In this document: positions 24,749 to 33,990 of the stretch, piece by piece
Position numbering within the stretch: position 1 is the first letter of the stretch
Layout of the letters: each line of letters begins with the position of its first letter
Source: Streptomyces sp. SAI-135
GTDB lineage: Bacteria; Actinomycetota; Actinomycetes; Streptomycetales; Streptomycetaceae
NCBI RefSeq assembly: GCF_029893805.1
Contig: NZ_JARXYP010000002.1
Span: forward strand, 3,224,001-3,288,000
Reading direction: 5' to 3'
Length of the DNA stretch: 64,000 nt
Position numbers and translations under genes: made by a program
The notes under the pieces: model-generated
The model's database searches: none
Told to the model about the DNA's origin: nothing
Seen by the model: the letters and a program-made list of their open reading frames with translations, nothing else

Positions 24749-25552
24749 ATGTCAGAGACAGGGGTCGAGCGCCCGGAGTCCGGCGGGGTCCGCGAGGTCA
24801 AGTCGGCGGCCCGCACGGTCGAGCTCCTCGAACTGCTGGCCGCGCGCGGCGACCGCCCGGCCCGGCTCCAGGAGCTGGCGGACGAACTGGGCGTGCCGCG
24901 CAGTTCGATGTACGCGCTGCTCCAGACCCTGATCTCGCGCGGCTGGGTCCGCACCGACGTCACCGGCTCGCTCTACGGCATCGGCATCCACGCCCTGCTC
25001 ACCGGCACCAGCTACCTCGACTCCGACCCGCGGGTGCGGGTCGTACGGCCGTATCTCGACGAGGCGTCCGAGGCGCTGGGGGAGACGATCCACATGGGGC
25101 GGCTCGACGGCCGGAACGTGGCCTATCTGGCGACGCGCGAGTCGCACGAGTACCTGCGGACCATCAGCAGGGTCGGCCGCCGGCTGCCCGCGCACGTCGG
25201 CGCGCTCGGCAAGGCGCTGCTGGCCGAGCGGCCCGACGAGAGGCTCCCCGAGGGGCCGTACGAGGCGCTCACCCCCAACTCCCACACCACCCGCGGCTCC
25301 CTGCTGGCCGACCTCACCGAGGTCCGCGCCCGCGGCTACGCGGTCGACCGCGAGGAGGGTGTCCTCGGCATCGTGGGCTTCGGCTTCGCGCTGCGCTACG
25401 ACTCCCCCGCCCAGGACGCCGTCAGCTGCTCGGTCCCGGTGGCCCGGCTGACGCCGGAGCACGAACAGCAGATCATCGCGGTGATGCGCGAGATCAGGAT
25501 CAAGATCGAGGCGACGGCACCGGGTGCGGGAGGCGCCCCCAGCTGGCGTTAG
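24749..25552 (+). CDS. IclR-family regulator of glucarate catabolism
   Basis: A 267-residue regulator with an N-terminal winged helix (about 20-90: ARTVELLELLAARGDRPARLQELADELGVPRSSMYALLQTL in pieces) and a C-terminal IclR effector domain (RLPAHVGALGKALLAE, GFGFALRYDSP). A TACGAT -10 element ends 6 bases before ATG 24749, so the transcript is probably leaderless. Divergent orientation from kdgD-gudD suggests it senses a glucarate-pathway metabolite. Confidence 0.92.
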   Translation: MSETGVERPESGGVREVKSAARTVELLELLAARGDRPARLQELADELGVPRSSMYALLQTLISRGWVRTDVTGSLYGIGIHALLTGTSYLDSDPRVRVVRPYLDEASEALGETIHMGRLDGRNVAYLATRESHEYLRTISRVGRRLPAHVGALGKALLAERPDERLPEGPYEALTPNSHTTRGSLLADLTEVRARGYAVDREEGVLGIVGFGFALRYDSPAQDAVSCSVPVARLTPEHEQQIIAVMREIRIKIEATAPGAGGAPSWR

Positions 25553-25604
25553 GAGCGAGCAAGAAGGTCGCTCTTCTACCCGACTTCCCCTGCCCCAAAC
25601 GGAA

Positions 25605-25620
25605 CGTGATCCACATCACG
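25605..25620. promoter_or_regulatory. CRP-type palindrome CGTGATCCACATCACG
   Basis: A perfect inverted repeat (6-base arms, 4-base centre) fitting GTGA-N6-TCAC, the CRP/FNR-type half-site arrangement; it lies 121 bases before the MFS gene start and 53 bases after the IclR stop. Confidence 0.45.
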
Positions 25621-25741
25621 CCACCCGGGCTTCTTCCACAACCGCGTGCTTGATACAAATTCTTCGCGCGTTCCTGTCCATCGACGGCTTGCGCCCAACC
25701 CCCTTTTCGAGCCGCTTCTTTCGCATGCCCTGGGAACGCCC

Positions 25742-26929
25742 GTGTCCGCCCCTCGCACCACCCTGCCCTGGCCCCTGATCGCCCTTTTCACGGCCGGGTA
25801 CCTCGCCCCCTACCTCCTGCCGACCACCGTCGGCAGACTCGACTCCGGGCTCGCGCTCACCGCCACCGAGGCCGGTGCCGTCGGCAGTGCGCTGCTGCTG
25901 AGCTCGGCGGCGGCAGGCTTCCTGCTCGCCTCCCGCGTCGACCGCCTCGGCCCCCGCACCCTCGCCCGTCTCGGCCTCACCCTGGCCGTCCTCGGCTACG
26001 GCGGCGCCGCCCTCGCCCACGCCGTCCCGGCCGTCGTCGTGGGCGCCCTCATCGGCGGCTTCGGATCCGGTACGGCGACGGCGGTGGCCGCCACCGGCAT
26101 CGCCGCCCAGCCCGACCCGCACCGCACCACCACGGCCGGCCTGCTCGGCGTCTCCGCACTCGCCGGCGCCGTCTACCTGACCGTCCCGCACCTGGGCCCC
26201 GGCCACGGCCAGCCGCTCGCCGCGATCGCCCTCACCGCGCTGGCGGTCTGGCCCCTGACGGGCCGTCTCCCGCTCGCCACGGCCCCCGCCCGAAGCCGCG
26301 AGAGGGGCGCCCCGCTCCCCCACCTCCGGGCCGGCCTCCTCCTCGCCGCCACCCTCCCCTGCTGGTCCCTGGCCCAGAACGCCCTCTGGGGCGTCAGCGG
26401 CCGCATCGGGCTCACCCAGGCCCACCTCTCCGAGGCCACGGTCGGCGCGGTCTTCGCGATCGCACTCGGCGCGGGCCTGCTGGGCGTCGTCGGCGCGGGC
26501 GCCCTCGGCCCCCGGCTCGGCCGCGCGCTCCCCATCGGCGGCGGCACGGTCCTCATCGCCGCGTGCATCACGCTGAGCGCCTCCGCGACCGACCTGACGT
26601 CCTTCGCGACCGGCGAGATCGCGTGGAACACGCTCTACCCGATCGTCCTGTCGTACGTCATCGGCCTGGCCGCCTCCCTCGACCCGCGCGGCCGCTGGGC
26701 GGTCCTGGTCGGCTCGGCGTCATCGTTGGGCACGGCAGCGGGCCCACTGACGGGCAGCGTCCTCGCATCGGAGGCAGGTTTCCCGGCGATGGGCACGGCC
26801 CTGGCAGCGGGCCTGCTACTGATCGCGGTACCGATGACGGCGGTGGCACTGGGTGCAGGGCGCCGGAGGTTGCCGGTGGTGGAAATCCAGGTGGAAACCC
26901 AGGCGTACGACAAAGCAACGGCGGCGTGA
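25742..26929 (+). CDS. MFS transporter
   Basis: A 395-residue membrane protein with about 12 hydrophobic segments; motif-A-like SRVDRLGPRTLARLGL lies between helices 2 and 3. It resembles YbfB/YcxA-like or drug-efflux MFS proteins, substrate unknown. GTG 25742 is chosen so that the first membrane segment starts about 8 residues in; an upstream in-frame start (25646) would add 32 non-membrane residues. Upstream DNA holds a CRP-like palindrome and an AT-rich GATACAAAT that may be a -10 region. Confidence 0.8.
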   Translation: MSAPRTTLPWPLIALFTAGYLAPYLLPTTVGRLDSGLALTATEAGAVGSALLLSSAAAGFLLASRVDRLGPRTLARLGLTLAVLGYGGAALAHAVPAVVVGALIGGFGSGTATAVAATGIAAQPDPHRTTTAGLLGVSALAGAVYLTVPHLGPGHGQPLAAIALTALAVWPLTGRLPLATAPARSRERGAPLPHLRAGLLLAATLPCWSLAQNALWGVSGRIGLTQAHLSEATVGAVFAIALGAGLLGVVGAGALGPRLGRALPIGGGTVLIAACITLSASATDLTSFATGEIAWNTLYPIVLSYVIGLAASLDPRGRWAVLVGSASSLGTAAGPLTGSVLASEAGFPAMGTALAAGLLLIAVPMTAVALGAGRRRLPVVEIQVETQAYDKATAA

Positions 26930-26943
26930 GGGCCTTTGCTTTT

Positions 26944-26972
26944 AGGGGCGCGGGGAACTGCGCGACAAGCCA
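26944..26972 (+). repeat. Dispersed 3'-end repeat, copy 2
   Basis: Full match to GGGGCGCGGGGAACTGCGCG plus ACAAGCC, between the convergent MFS and deaminase genes, 14 bases after the MFS stop. Confidence 0.85.
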
Positions 26973-26999
26973 CGACGCACCCGCACCCGACAACGCACC

Positions 27000-27989
27000 T
27001 CAGAACTCGTACGCATCAACTTCCGCAAGATACCGAGCCCGCAGCCCCTCATCATGCTCCAAGAAGGACGCGAGGAAAGAGTTCCGGGCCAACTCCCGCA
27101 ACCGCTCCTCCCCTAGGCCCAGCGCCGAGCGAACCGCCTCGAAGTTGTCCCCCGCATACCCCCCGAAATACGCCGGGTCGTCAGAGTTCACCGTGCACAG
27201 AAGCCCCGCATCCAACATCGCCGGCAACGGATGATCACCCAGCACATCAACCGTCCGCAGCCGCACGTTGGACAAGGGACACAAGGTCAGCGGCACGCGA
27301 TCCCGCACGAGCCGCTCCACCAGCTCCGGCGACTCCATGCACCGCAACCCGTGGTCGACCCGTTCCACCCCCAGCACGTCCAGCGCCTCGACGATGTACG
27401 ACGGCGGCCCCTCCTCCCCCGCGTGCGCCACCCGCCGCAGCCCCAATGCCGCCGCGGCCTCGTACACCTCGCGGAACTTCACCGGCGGATGCCCCACCTC
27501 GGCGGAGTCGAGCCCCACCCCGACGATCCGGTCCAGGTACGGCCTCGCGGCCTCAAGGGTCTGAAGCGCCGACTCCGCGGACTCGTCCCGCAGGAAGCAC
27601 ATGATCAGCTGGGTGGAGACACCGTGGTTCTCCGAGCTGCGTCCCAGCGCCCGCCACAGCCCCTCCACGACCGTTCCCATCTCCACGCCCCGCGCGATGT
27701 GCGCCTGCGGATCGAAGAAGATCTCCGCGTGCCGCACCCCCTGCGCCGCGGCCCGGGCGAGGTAGGCGTCGGCCAGGTCCTCGAAGTCCCGCTCGGTGCG
27801 CAGGACGGCCATGAGCTCGTAGTACAGGTTCAGGAAGGACTGGAGGTCCTCGAAGTCGTACGCCTTGCGGAGCTCGTCCGTGGAGGCGTAGGGCAGCTCG
27901 ACGCCGTTGCGGGCGGCCAGCTCGAAAGCCAGCTCCGGTTCCAGGGTGCCTTCGATGTGCAGGTGCAGCTCAGCTTTGGGGAGGGACAT
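27000..27989 (-). CDS. Adenosine/adenine deaminase family protein
   Basis: A 329-residue zinc amidohydrolase. Ligands: HLH at 9-11 in LPKAELHLHIEGTLEP, the HAGEEG catalytic region, and NSDDP near the C-terminus. The ELHLHIEGTLEPEL and EIFFDPQAH motifs are closer to adenine deaminases (fungal AAH1/bacterial ADE group) than to classical adenosine deaminases, so adenine may be the substrate. ATG 27989 is preceded by TACGAT ending 5-6 bases upstream, suggesting a leaderless transcript, although rnz ends only 20 bases away. Confidence 0.88.
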   Translation of the reverse strand: MSLPKAELHLHIEGTLEPELAFELAARNGVELPYASTDELRKAYDFEDLQSFLNLYYELMAVLRTERDFEDLADAYLARAAAQGVRHAEIFFDPQAHIARGVEMGTVVEGLWRALGRSSENHGVSTQLIMCFLRDESAESALQTLEAARPYLDRIVGVGLDSAEVGHPPVKFREVYEAAAALGLRRVAHAGEEGPPSYIVEALDVLGVERVDHGLRCMESPELVERLVRDRVPLTLCPLSNVRLRTVDVLGDHPLPAMLDAGLLCTVNSDDPAYFGGYAGDNFEAVRSALGLGEERLRELARNSFLASFLEHDEGLRARYLAEVDAYEF

Positions 27990-28009
27990 CAAAGCATCGT
28001 ACGACCGGT

Positions 28010-28915
28010 TTACCGCCGTTTCGGAACCGGGACCCGGAGCAGGTCGTGGGCCACGGTCAGCTCGCCCTCGAACCCGGCCGCCCGCGCCTGCCGTTCGAAC
28101 TCCTCCGGCTCGGAGTAGCGCTGGCTGAAGTGGGTGAGCACGAGATGCCGTACGCCGGCGTCACGGGCCACGGCCGCGGCCTGTCCGGCGGTCAGGTGGC
28201 CGTGCTCCACCGCGAGTCCCTCGTCCTCGTCGAGGAAGGTCGACTCGATGACGAGCAGGTCGCAGCCGTCCGCGAGGGCGGGGACGCCGTCGCAGAGTCG
28301 GGTGTCCATGACGAACGCGAACCGCTGGCCACGGCGGACCTCGCTGACGTCGTCGAGAAAGACGCCGTTCACGGAGCCCTCCCGCTGGAGCCGTCCGACG
28401 TCGGGCCCCTTGATGCCGTGCGCGGCGAGGCGGTCGGGGAGCATGCGGCGGCCGTCGGGTTCGGTGAGGCGGTAGCCGTAGGACTCGACGGGGTGCGACA
28501 GCCTGCGGGCCTCCAGCGTGTAGCCGCCGGTCCGCGCGAGCACCCCGTCGGCCTCAACCGGCGCCTCGGTGAGCCGGACCGTCTCCCGGTACGCCGTCGC
28601 GTACCGCAGGCGGTCGAAGAAGCGCTGCCCCGACTTCGGGTAGTGCGCGGTGACCTGGTGCGGGACCCGGTCGAGGTTGATGCGCTGGATCACTCCCGCG
28701 AGGCCGAGGGAGTGGTCGCCGTGGAAGTGCGTGACGCAGATCCGGTTCAGGTCGTGGGCGGCGACCCCGGCGCGCAGCATCTGGCGCTGGGTGCCCTCGC
28801 CGGGGTCGAAGAGGATGCCCTCGCCGTCCCAGCGCAGCAGGTAGCCGTTGTGGTTGCGGTGCCTTGTGGGGACCTGGCTCGCTGTGCCGAGGACGACCAA
28901 CTCACGTACGGACAC
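28010..28915 (-). CDS. rnz: Ribonuclease Z, tRNA 3' processing
   Basis: A 301-residue beta-lactamase-fold endonuclease removing 3' trailers from tRNA precursors. The zinc motif is THFHGDH (H63, H65, D67, H68), with further His in VLTHFSQRY and the start LVVLGTASQVPTRHRNHNG typical of long-form bacterial RNase Z. It begins 6 bases after the HIT gene stop, so the two are co-transcribed. Confidence 0.95.
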   Translation of the reverse strand: MSVRELVVLGTASQVPTRHRNHNGYLLRWDGEGILFDPGEGTQRQMLRAGVAAHDLNRICVTHFHGDHSLGLAGVIQRINLDRVPHQVTAHYPKSGQRFFDRLRYATAYRETVRLTEAPVEADGVLARTGGYTLEARRLSHPVESYGYRLTEPDGRRMLPDRLAAHGIKGPDVGRLQREGSVNGVFLDDVSEVRRGQRFAFVMDTRLCDGVPALADGCDLLVIESTFLDEDEGLAVEHGHLTAGQAAAVARDAGVRHLVLTHFSQRYSEPEEFERQARAAGFEGELTVAHDLLRVPVPKRR

Positions 28916-28921
28916 GGCGAG

Positions 28922-29275
28922 TTACCCGGGGGGCCACTGGAGACCGCGGCCGCCGATCACATGGGCGTGGGCGTGCCAGACGGTCTGTCCGGCGCCGGAG
29001 CCCGTGTTGAAGACGGTGCGGTAGCTCTCCAGCTTCTCCTGTTCGGCGACGGCCTGGGTCGCCCCGAGGACGTCCGCGGCGAGTTGCGGTTCCGCGGCGG
29101 CGAGGGCGGCGGCGTTCTCGTAGTGCGCCTTGGGGATCACGAGGACGTGCGTGGGGGCCTGGGGGTTGATGTCCCGGAAGGCGACGGTCGTCTCCGACTC
29201 ACGGACGATCGTCGCCGGGATCTGGCCCGCCACGATCTTGCAGAACAGGCAGTCGTCCTGGGGTTCCCCTGGCAT
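28922..29275 (-). CDS. HIT-family nucleotide-binding hydrolase
   Basis: A 117-residue histidine triad protein (HINT type) acting on nucleoside phosphoramidates or dinucleoside polyphosphates. The triad is WHAHAHVIGG with H101, H103, H105; CLFCKI at 9-14 is the usual N-terminal CxxC. ATG 29275 has AAGGGA 5 bases upstream, better than the longer frame from 29308. It is directly upstream of rnz. Confidence 0.94.
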   Translation of the reverse strand: MPGEPQDDCLFCKIVAGQIPATIVRESETTVAFRDINPQAPTHVLVIPKAHYENAAALAAAEPQLAADVLGATQAVAEQEKLESYRTVFNTGSGAGQTVWHAHAHVIGGRGLQWPPG

Positions 29276-29337
29276 GGTGGTCCCTTCGCGTTGGCTTTCG
29301 GGGGGCATCGTATCGTCGGCGGGTGCGGGTGGGTCGT

Positions 29338-29366
29338 GGCTGGTCGCGCAGTTCCCCGCGCCCCTA
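29338..29366 (-). repeat. Dispersed 3'-end repeat, copy 3
   Basis: Minus-strand copy of GGGGCGCGGGGAACTGCGCG plus ACCAGCC beginning at the very stop codon of the tricorn-like gene. Confidence 0.85.
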
Positions 29367-32300
29367 GGTGGGGATCCCCGGCGGTGTCTTCGCAGGGCTG
29401 TTCTCCAGCTCCTCCAGCGCGATCCGCACCGCCTCGTCCAACTGGGCGTCCCTGCCCGCCGCGTAGTCCTGCGGCCGCTGGACGACCTCCACGTCCGGGT
29501 CGACCCCGTGGTTCTCCACGCCCCACTCGTACCCCTCCAGCCAGAAGGCGTACTTGGGCTGGGTGATCAGCGTGCCGTCGACCAGCCGGTACCGGCTGTC
29601 GATCCCGATGACCCCGCCCCAGGTGCGGGTGCCGACGACCGGGCCGATGCCCAGCGCCTTGATCGCCGCATTGACGATGTCGCCGTCCGAGCCGGAGAAC
29701 TCGTTGGCCACGGCGACCACGGGACCGCGCGGCGCGTCCCTCGGATAGCTGTACGCGCGCATTCCGCGCGGCAGCGCCCAGCCGACGATCCGGCGGGCCA
29801 GCTTCTCCACGACGAGCTGGGAGGTGTGTCCGCCGCGGTTCTCGCGCACGTCGACCACCAGTCCCTCGCGGGCCACCTCGACGCGCAGGTCGCGGTGGAT
29901 CTGGGCCCAGCCCGGGGCCTGCATGTCCGGCACGTGCAGATACCCGAGGCGCCCGCCCGACTTCTCGTGGACGTAGGCACGGCGGTCGGCGACCCAGTGG
30001 TGGTAGCGCAGCGGCTCCTCGTCGGAGACGGGGACGACCACGGCGTGGCGCAGCTCGCCGCCGCCGGACGGGGAGACGGTGAGCTCGATCGGCCGGCCGG
30101 CCGTGCCGACGAGGAGCGGTCCGGGACCGGTGACCGGGTCGACCGGCCGGCCGCCCACCGCCACGATCGCGTCCCCGGCGCGGACCGCCACCCCGGGTGC
30201 GGCGAGCGGGGAGCGGGCCGCGGGGTCGGAGGTCTCGGTCGGCAGGATCCGGTCGATGCGCCAACTGCCGTCCTCGTGACGGGAGATGTCGGCGCCGAGG
30301 AGGCCCTGGCGGGGCCCGTGGCCGTGGCCGCCGCGGGGGGTGACGTAGGCGTGGGAGGTGCCCAGCTCGCCGTGCACCTCCCAGAGCAGGTCGACGAGGT
30401 CGTCGTGGGTGGCGAGGCGGTCCAGGACCGGACGGTAGCGGTCGAGGACGCCCTGCCAGTCGACACCGCTCATGTCGGGCCGCCAGAAGTGGTCCCGCAT
30501 GATGCGGCCGGTCTCCTCGTACATCTGCCGCCACTCGGCCGACGGGTCGACGGTCTGCCGGATGCGGCCGAGGTCGACGGAGATGTTCGTGTCGCTGTCG
30601 TCGTCGTTGGAGGCCCGGCGGTCGCTCGGTACGACCTTCAGGCGGCCGTCGGTCCACAGCAGGACCCGCTTGCCGTCCCCGCTGACGGCGAAGTGGTCGG
30701 CGTCGGCGGCGAGGTGTTCCAGGCGCTGCTGGGCGAGGTCGTAGCGCTGGAGGTCGGTCTTGGGGTCGGGGTCGTCCGGGGTGGCCCGGGAGGAACCGAG
30801 GACGCCCTGGACGGGGTGGCGCAGCCACAGCACGCCGTCCTTGGCCGCGCGCAGGTTGGAGTAGCGGCCGGCCTCCACCGGGAAGGGCACGATCCGGTCG
30901 GCGAGGCCTTCGAGGTCGATCCGGGTGGCGGGGGTGCCCTCGCTGTCGGGGGTCTCGTCCTTGTCGGGGGCCTCGAAGGGCCGGCCGTGGCGCTGCGGGC
31001 CGAACGGGGACGGGGTGGTCGCGGCCAGGGTGATCAGGTGCGGGCGGTCGCCGACGACGAACGCGAGGTCGAAGACGTGCTCGTCGTAGACCGGGTCGAA
31101 GGAGCGGTTGGACAGGAACGCCAGGTGCTTGCCGTCGAGGGTGAAGGCGGGGGCGTAGTCCTGGAAGCGCAGCGGGGTCGCCTCGGTGACCGACAGGTCG
31201 GTGGTGTTGGCGAGGCGGAGCTGGCAGAGCGGGGCGGGGCCGGGGTGCGACCAGGCGAGCCAGGCCGAGTCGGGCGAGAAGGTCAGTCCCCGTACGTCGC
31301 CGTCCTCGCTGCGGTCGACCTCGCGGACCTCGCCGGTCTCCCGCTCGACGAGCAGGACGCGGCCGTCGTGCGCGGCGACCGCTGCCCTGCTGCCGTCGGG
31401 GGCCATGGCGAGTCCGAGGACGCGGCCGAGCTGTCCGGCGGCGAGGCGGCGCGGGGTGGCGCCGGGGGCCAGTCCGGTGGCGGGCGCGAACTCCAGGGCG
31501 TCGTCGCCCTCCGCGTCCGTCACCCACACCACCCACTCCTCGCCCTCGGTGCGGAAGGTGCGCGGCAGCCGGGCCCGTACGCCGGGCTCCGCGGCTAGCG
31601 CGCGGGCGGGGCCGGAGCGGTGGGTGACCCAGTGGACGGCGCCGCGCACGGCGACCGCGCTGCCGCGCCCGGTGTGGTCGGGGGCGGCCGAGCCGAACCA
31701 GCGGGAGGCGTCCACCGGGAACGGCTGCCGGTCGGCCCGCTGTCCGCCGAGCCGGACCTGAAGGCGGCGCGGTTCGGCGCCGTCGAGGTCGTCGAGGATC
31801 CACAGCTCACCGGCCGACGTGTAGACGACCCTGGTGCCGTCGCCGGAGGCGTGCCGGGCGTAGTAGCCGTCGAGGGGAGTGTGCCGGCGCAGGTCGGAGC
31901 CGTCGGCGAGGGAGGAGTAGACGGCCCCGGTGCCCTCGTGATCGGACAGGAAGGCGATCCGGTCGCCCGCCCACACCGGGTACTCGAGGTTCCCGTCCAG
32001 GTCGTCGTGGAGCCGTACGAACTCGCCGTCGCCGTCGCGGTCGATCCACAGCTTGCCCGCGGTGCCGCCCCGGTACCGCTTCCACCAGGCGGCCTCCCGG
32101 CCCATCGGCGCGGAGAGGAGCACGGTCGCCGGGCCGTGGGCGACATCGCCGACGGGACCGTACGGCAGGGTGGTGCCGGGTCCGCCGTCGAGCGGGACGG
32201 TGTGCGCCCAGCTGCGGCGCAGGCTGGCCTGGCCGTGGGTGGTGATCGCGAGGACCTCGCCGTCCGGGGTCCAGCCGCGCACCTGGGTGCGCGTGCTGCC

Positions 32301-32564
32301 CCAGTGGGTCAGCCTTCTGGACGGGCCGCCGTCGACCGGGGCGATGTGCACCTCGGGGGCGCCGTCGCGGGCGGAGGTCCAGGCGACGGTGGTGCCGTCG
32401 GGCGAGATGCGGGGGTGGGTGACCGGGACGTTGTCCGCGCTGACCCGCCAGGCGCGCCCGCCGTCGAGCGGCGCGAGCCACACGTCGTCCTCGGCGGTGA
32501 AGGCCACCAACTCGCCCTGCAGGTGCGGAAACCGGAGATATGCAGACGTCGCAGGCTGTGTCAC
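29364..32564 (-). CDS. Tricorn-type protease (S41 family)
   Basis: A 1066-residue cytoplasmic protease expected to trim peptides released by the proteasome/Lon systems. The N-terminal ~650 residues are beta-propeller-like repeats (SPDGTTVAW, LSDHEGTG, SPDSAWLAW); then a helical C1 domain, a PDZ domain (about 770-870) and the S41 catalytic domain. GTSHAYV gives Ser737/His738, SGSDGD gives the likely nucleophile Ser959, and VENHGVDPDVEV the Glu region. No signal peptide. The stop codon abuts a dispersed repeat. Length matches Streptomyces tricorn homologues. Confidence 0.93.
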   Translation of the reverse strand: MTQPATSAYLRFPHLQGELVAFTAEDDVWLAPLDGGRAWRVSADNVPVTHPRISPDGTTVAWTSARDGAPEVHIAPVDGGPSRRLTHWGSTRTQVRGWTPDGEVLAITTHGQASLRRSWAHTVPLDGGPGTTLPYGPVGDVAHGPATVLLSAPMGREAAWWKRYRGGTAGKLWIDRDGDGEFVRLHDDLDGNLEYPVWAGDRIAFLSDHEGTGAVYSSLADGSDLRRHTPLDGYYARHASGDGTRVVYTSAGELWILDDLDGAEPRRLQVRLGGQRADRQPFPVDASRWFGSAAPDHTGRGSAVAVRGAVHWVTHRSGPARALAAEPGVRARLPRTFRTEGEEWVVWVTDAEGDDALEFAPATGLAPGATPRRLAAGQLGRVLGLAMAPDGSRAAVAAHDGRVLLVERETGEVREVDRSEDGDVRGLTFSPDSAWLAWSHPGPAPLCQLRLANTTDLSVTEATPLRFQDYAPAFTLDGKHLAFLSNRSFDPVYDEHVFDLAFVVGDRPHLITLAATTPSPFGPQRHGRPFEAPDKDETPDSEGTPATRIDLEGLADRIVPFPVEAGRYSNLRAAKDGVLWLRHPVQGVLGSSRATPDDPDPKTDLQRYDLAQQRLEHLAADADHFAVSGDGKRVLLWTDGRLKVVPSDRRASNDDDSDTNISVDLGRIRQTVDPSAEWRQMYEETGRIMRDHFWRPDMSGVDWQGVLDRYRPVLDRLATHDDLVDLLWEVHGELGTSHAYVTPRGGHGHGPRQGLLGADISRHEDGSWRIDRILPTETSDPAARSPLAAPGVAVRAGDAIVAVGGRPVDPVTGPGPLLVGTAGRPIELTVSPSGGGELRHAVVVPVSDEEPLRYHHWVADRRAYVHEKSGGRLGYLHVPDMQAPGWAQIHRDLRVEVAREGLVVDVRENRGGHTSQLVVEKLARRIVGWALPRGMRAYSYPRDAPRGPVVAVANEFSGSDGDIVNAAIKALGIGPVVGTRTWGGVIGIDSRYRLVDGTLITQPKYAFWLEGYEWGVENHGVDPDVEVVQRPQDYAAGRDAQLDEAVRIALEELENSPAKTPPGIPT

Positions 32565-32609
32565 CCGATCACCCTATGCACGCCCGGTCCCCGTGCACAG
32601 GGGTTTCGA

Positions 32610-33143
32610 TCACTTGCCGTCGGGCCAGCACTGCGGGTCGTTCTGGCACCAGATCGTCCGGGTGACGGTCACGGTGACGGTGGGGCCGGGCTGTCCCGGG
32701 TTGTTGACCGGGGGCGTGGGCGTGGCGTCGCAGTTGCCGAGGCCCTCCACGTGGAACCACTGCCTGCCGCCCACGGTGGCGGTGAGGTCGCCTCGCACAC
32801 AGGCGCCGCTGACGGTCCGCGTCACCTTGCCCTTGACGGTGATGTCCTTGCCGTCCCGCGTCTTGCCGTCGCAGTCGACGGTGGCGACGGTGTTCACGGT
32901 GGCGCTCGGCGTCCGGTCACCGTCGTCGTACGTGGCCGTGCAGGTCAGCCAACTCACGTCGGCCTTCTGCCGGTTCAGCTCCTTGGTGGCCAACTGGTCG
33001 GTGGTGTACGAGACGGTCGCGGAACTGACCGCACCGGCCGGATCACAGGCGGCGACCCCGCCCACGGCCAGCACGACACCCCCGGCCACACCCGCCACTC
33101 GCACCCCGCGCGGCCGACGCCAGTTCCGCCTCAACGCCACCAT
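32610..33143 (-). CDS. Putative lipoprotein
   Basis: A 177-residue protein with a basic N-terminus, hydrophobic segment (about 15-30) and lipobox V-A-A-C at Cys33, so probably lipid-anchored outside the membrane. The mature part has six further cysteines, with a middle DUF4333-like region (VSYTTDQLATKELNRQ...DVSWLTCTA) and a Pro/Thr tail ending CQNDPQCWPDGK. The DUF4333 resemblance is tentative. It is monocistronic, upstream of the tricorn gene by 45 bases. Function unknown. Confidence 0.75.
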   Translation of the reverse strand: MVALRRNWRRPRGVRVAGVAGGVVLAVGGVAACDPAGAVSSATVSYTTDQLATKELNRQKADVSWLTCTATYDDGDRTPSATVNTVATVDCDGKTRDGKDITVKGKVTRTVSGACVRGDLTATVGGRQWFHVEGLGNCDATPTPPVNNPGQPGPTVTVTVTRTIWCQNDPQCWPDGK

Positions 33144-33240
33144 GAAGGGCAGCCTGCCACCGCGTGCCGTCCGGCGGTAGGGCGCATACGGTCATTGAGC
33201 GCGCCGGTTGTGAGTGACCCGGCGTCGAGAAGTTCGGGAG

Positions 33241-33990
33241 TCAGGACCAGCGGCCGGTGCGGCCGAGGAGCAGGGCGGCCGCCGCGGTCCCGGCGGTCGA
33301 GGTCCGCAGCACGGTCGGCCCCAGGACGTAGGGGCGGGCACCCGCCTCCTCGAAGAGCGCCAACTCGTCCTTGGCGACGCCTCCTTCGGGGCCGACGACC
33401 AGCACGATCTCGCCCTCGGCGGGAAGTTCGGCACCGGCCAGCGGCGCACTGCCGCGTTCGAAGTCGGAGTGGAGCACCGCGGCGAAGTCGGCTTTGGCGA
33501 GAAGTGCGGCAACCTGTTTGGTGCTCGCCGCGTCCGCGACCTCCGGGAAGCGCACCCGGCGGGACTGCTTGCCGGCCTCGCGGGCGGTGGCCCGCCACTT
33601 GCCGAGCGCTTTCAGACCCCGGTCGCCCTTCCACTGCGTGATGCAACGGGCCGCCTGCCAGGGCACGATGGCGTCGACGCCGACCTCGGTCATGGTCTCG
33701 ACGGCGAGCTCACCGCGGTCGCCCTTGGGGAGCGCCTGGACGACGGTGATGCGGGGCTGCGCCTGGGGTTCCTCGCTCACCGAGTCGAGCTGGACGACCA
33801 GTCGGTCCTTGCCCTCGGCGGCGAGCACGACGCAGTCGGCCCAGCGTCCGGCGCCGTCGGTGAGGATGACGTCCTCGCCGGGCTGGAGCCGTTTCACCGA
33901 GACGGCGTGGCGTCCTTCGGGGCCGTCGAGGACGTAGTGTCCGCCGCCGCCCGCGTCGAAGTGCTCGACCACGAACACCGCTGCGGTCAT
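33241..33990 (-). CDS. rsmE: 16S rRNA (uracil1498-N3)-methyltransferase
   Basis: A 249-residue SPOUT methyltransferase. N-terminal PUA-like domain (HAVSVKRLQPGEDVILTDG) and C-terminal knot with VVGPEGG and LGPTVLRTSTAGTAA, which bind S-adenosylmethionine. ATG 33990 overlaps the stop of the upstream oxidoreductase gene (ATGA) and has GGGAG upstream. Confidence 0.94.
   Translation of the reverse strand: MTAAVFVVEHFDAGGGGHYVLDGPEGRHAVSVKRLQPGEDVILTDGAGRWADCVVLAAEGKDRLVVQLDSVSEEPQAQPRITVVQALPKGDRGELAVETMTEVGVDAIVPWQAARCITQWKGDRGLKALGKWRATAREAGKQSRRVRFPEVADAASTKQVAALLAKADFAAVLHSDFERGSAPLAGAELPAEGEIVLVVGPEGGVAKDELALFEEAGARPYVLGPTVLRTSTAGTAAAALLLGRTGRWS

Noticed and set aside
29130..31598. Long plus-strand frame opposite the tricorn-type gene
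   Set aside because: Shadow of the 1066-residue minus-strand protease, which has clear motifs throughout.
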